A DNA stretch of 64,000 nt from positions 60,928,939-60,992,938 of the forward strand of contig NC_031495.1 of the NCBI RefSeq assembly GCF_000237925.1. Direction: 5' to 3'. The DNA comes from Schistosoma mansoni (taxonomy: Eukaryota; Platyhelminthes; Trematoda; Strigeidida; Schistosomatidae). The translations under genes were made by a program, and so were the position numbers. The notes under the pieces are model-generated. The model had not been told where the DNA came from and did no database searches. It was given only the letters and a program-made list of their open reading frames with translations. This document shows, piece by piece, positions 61,590 through 64,000 of this stretch (the stretch's first letter is position 1; the number at the start of each line of letters is the position of its first letter).

Positions 61590-62770
61590 TACACTTCTCG
61601 GCAACTGCCAGGTTTGAGACCATTCAGATGATTTCTCCAGGTCATTTTGCTGTTCTAAGCTATCACCCCTACTTCGTATCGCTCTCCATATCTTGACATC
61701 GTCAGCATATAGCAAGACCGATGATGATAGTAGACGAGGAAGGTCATTTACATACAAGAGGAATAACACTGATCCCAAAACTGTACCCTGGGGGACTTCA
61801 CCAAGCACTATTTTCCAGCTAGGTAACTTTGAGTTCACCTGTACTCTTTGTTGGCGCCCAACTAGGAAATCTTTTATCCACATCAATAGATTGCCTCCAA
61901 TCCCGAATTTCTTAGCTTATGTAACAGCCGGTTGTGCGGAACTTTGTCAAACGCTTTGCTGAAATCGATATAGGCTGTGTCTACGGGTAAACTTTGGTCC
62001 TTAAGAGCTCACCAGCTTTCACAAGCGACTAATAAGTTAGTGAGACAGGAATAACCTATTCTAAAAGTATACTGTTTCTCCGAAAGGATCCGGTTTTCAT
62101 CGAGGTACTTAAACAACTCCTTCCGAATAATCTTTCTTAAGATTTTAACAACTACACTAGTTAGGCTAACGGGTCGGTAATTCTCAGGTTTATATTTTGT
62201 ACCTGTTTTGAAGACAGGACTTACTATGGCGTCCTTCCAGTCTTTTGGTAAACGACCCTGGGTTACGGATAGATTAAAGCATATACTTAAAAGGTTCGCA
62301 AGGAAGTTAGATAATTCATTGAGTAACCTAGGATGCAATTCGTCGGGCCCCGTGGATTTACCTATATCAAGCCTATTTAGCAGACCACAGACATCGAGTT
62401 CTTTAATGGTCACGCTGTCCAGCGTTTGTGTGGGCGGATTTGCATGGACTCTCAGGAAGGGTGTTTCTATGGTATATACATTGCTAAAGTAGTTTGAAAA
62501 TACTTGAGCCTTAACAAAGTCGTCCTCCACTAATGATGAGGCAGTACTGTCTCCTCACAGTGCAGGAATATTTCCTCTTCTCTTTGTCCTTTGGTTTATA
62601 TAAGAATACAAGCGTTTAGGGCATTCTATGAATTCCTTAACAATTTTCTCTTCTTACAACTTTCAAGACTTACGGAGGGTCGAGGCACAGGTGTTTCGAG
62701 CTTTTCGATATTGAGATTTTGTCTCATCAGTCCCCAGTAACCTAAATCTATCCCACATTTTTCTTCGCAT
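61590..62770 (-). mobile_element. CR1-clade LINE fragment inside the Penelope-like element
   Basis: The minus strand carries reverse transcriptase pieces of the Perere/SR1-like family: QVFSNYFSNVYTIETPF, SLTSVVVKILRKIIRKELF (62009-62530), VPQGTVLGSVLFLLY and LLYADDVKIW (61572-61886). Both ends are cut within ORF2, and it directly abuts the right terminal repeat of the host element. It is more diverged than the 20.5-kb copy and has broken frames. Confidence 0.85.
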
Positions 62771-62890
62771 TTAACTTGCCTCATGTTATTCTATTTACTA
62801 AAATCAACATCCAAATATGATTGGATTAACACAGTATAGATTCGATTGCTAAAAACGATATATATTTCTTTGGTGATTTTGATTATTACC

Positions 62891-62923
62891 CTGAAGAAGT
62901 CCAGACAAGTTAGCTGGATGAAA
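62891..62923 (+). ncRNA. Hammerhead ribozyme motif in the opposite Penelope repeat
   Basis: CTGAAGA, TCCAG/CTGGA and GAAAC are identical in arrangement to the motif at 60000-60032 but on the plus strand, because the terminal repeats are inverted. Confidence 0.62.
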
Positions 62924-62972
62924 CGTTGAAATTATTTGAATTTTAATCACTGAGATTATTTGAAATATAATT

Positions 62973-64000
62973 TTCACATATAATGACTTCTCTATACTCG
63001 GCGCCCAATTTTTGTCAAGCTATTCGTTCTAATCTTGACGAATATTTGTATAAATTACTAAACTACTTTATATAAACTAGAATGAAAATTTTATCGGCCA
63101 ATTTATCTGCTAATTATAATCCAACTGGTGTTTGAATGTGTGGGGTGATTTTTGCAGTTGTGTTTTTTCACTAAGACGAGTATATCCTATTTCTAGTATG
63201 ATCAGAAAAGGATATTGCGAATTTTTTTTACTCACCTTATTTATAACTTTGTACAATGATTAACTCATGCAGAAAATGAATAATGATAATTTGTTTCTTG
63301 TCAGTATTCTCTCTAATACAGTAATAATATATTTTATGTTTGGATGGTTTTATCATTTTGGTATGTACATTCGTAAGAGAACTAGCCGATATTAGGAATG
63401 ATCAGCATAACTTTCCCTTCAGTCTAACACAACTAACTTTCTAGTTGTTTGCAGAAAGTGAGCATATGCTGACTCCAAGTTGTCCGTTTGCAAAACAGTG
63501 CTTAACAAAGCTTTCTAGGTTACAGTTTTTAAACCAGTGTTATTTCTCTTAAAGTTGAAACGACCATCCTAGTCACTTTTTGTTGTCGGTTTTGTTGTAC
63601 AGCAACCTTGTCAAAATAAACGTAGGACAACACAAAACAAAGGCTATACCACATAGTCCCAATTCATATTTATGCATAACAAAAATGCACTAATAACCCT
63701 ATTTCAGCTTGTATTATGATTCATTTTCGTTGGGGACCAGAGTGGCCTGAAAATTACTAACATTTTCTCTACATCTATAAATTCCGTCAACATAAAACAC
63801 TTTCTAATTACCATCATTATTTTGGCAAAAACCATTCACTTATTCACATCTAAGACTAGTAATCGATGTGGACTGATATCAACTGGAGAACCTTTGGAAA
63901 CTCGAAAGAATTGAATGAATGTTTCGCCTGGGTTTGTATTTCCTCATTAGTATACACCTATTGTAGTGTGTGCTACTGATGTCGACAGATATAAGTAGTA
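62973..64000. other. Unassigned AT-rich region at the right edge
   Basis: No gene, RNA or repeat that I can support is seen. Confidence 0.45.

Larger units (their letters stand above)
59951..62972 (-). mobile_element. Penelope-like element with inverted terminal repeats
   Basis: Bases 59951-60144 and 62779-62972 are nearly identical inverted repeats of about 194 bp, each with a hammerhead motif. Between them, on the minus strand, lie the catalytic end of a reverse transcriptase (YVDDIFIIIKW at about 61560) and a GIY-YIG-type endonuclease (VYEINCHDCNAAYIG at about 60760). This combination defines Penelope-like elements; Cercyon is the schistosome example I recall. It is broken and lacks the upstream part of its coding region, where a CR1 fragment sits. 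The ends are still close in sequence, so it is not very old. Confidence 0.82.

Overview
The window is a draft-assembly piece (two 200-base N gaps) of an AT-rich, repeat-laden invertebrate genome. I read it as a schistosome (blood fluke). It has tRNA-derived SINEs carrying hammerhead ribozymes of the SM-alpha type, CR1-clade (Perere/SR1-like) and RTE-clade (SR2-like) LINEs, a Penelope-like element with hammerhead-bearing ends, and a gene with introns of only 34-41 bases. That combination is typical of Schistosoma. The genus is an inference; the individual features are read from the sequence.

Host genes, left to right: (1) LRRC49, minus strand, four phase-compatible exons at 3192-11389. (2) The first exon of CEP76 (19738-20241, +). 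(3) The last two exons of a WD40-repeat gene (27364-28061, +). (4) A complete four-exon KTI12 gene (32195-35147, +). (5) A doubtful small-intron locus (35768-36546, +). (6) Two large exons of a YTHDF m6A reader (40304-43922, -). (7) A five-exon NTAQ1 gene (55979-57417, +) whose catalytic cysteine codon is split by a 35-base intron and which has an in-frame TGA in its last exon.

Repeats fill most of the rest. CR1-type LINEs lie at 12.8-15.5, 16.5-17.6, 17.8-19.7, 20.5-24.5, 52.0-55.2 and 61.6-62.8 kb. The 20.5-24.5 kb copy looks intact and, with the 17.8-19.7 kb copy, forms a nearly identical inverted pair around the CEP76 exon. RTE pieces lie at 1-140, 28.2-29.8 and 50.2-51.5 kb. A Penelope-like element with 194-bp inverted ends spans 59.95-62.97 kb and contains a CR1 fragment. 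A GC-rich retroposon of unknown class occurs three times. Hammerhead cores occur in at least seven places.

The genes do not form a pathway. LRRC49 and CEP76 both concern centrioles and microtubules, KTI12 concerns tRNA wobble modification, YTHDF reads mRNA methylation, and NTAQ1 acts in the N-degron pathway. The observations most worth a second look are a 124-bp palindrome enclosing a hammerhead core (10.6 kb), a 44-bp hairpin around the final 3' splice site of the WD40 gene (27.8 kb), the NTAQ1 micro-introns and TGA, and the inverted LINE pair around CEP76.
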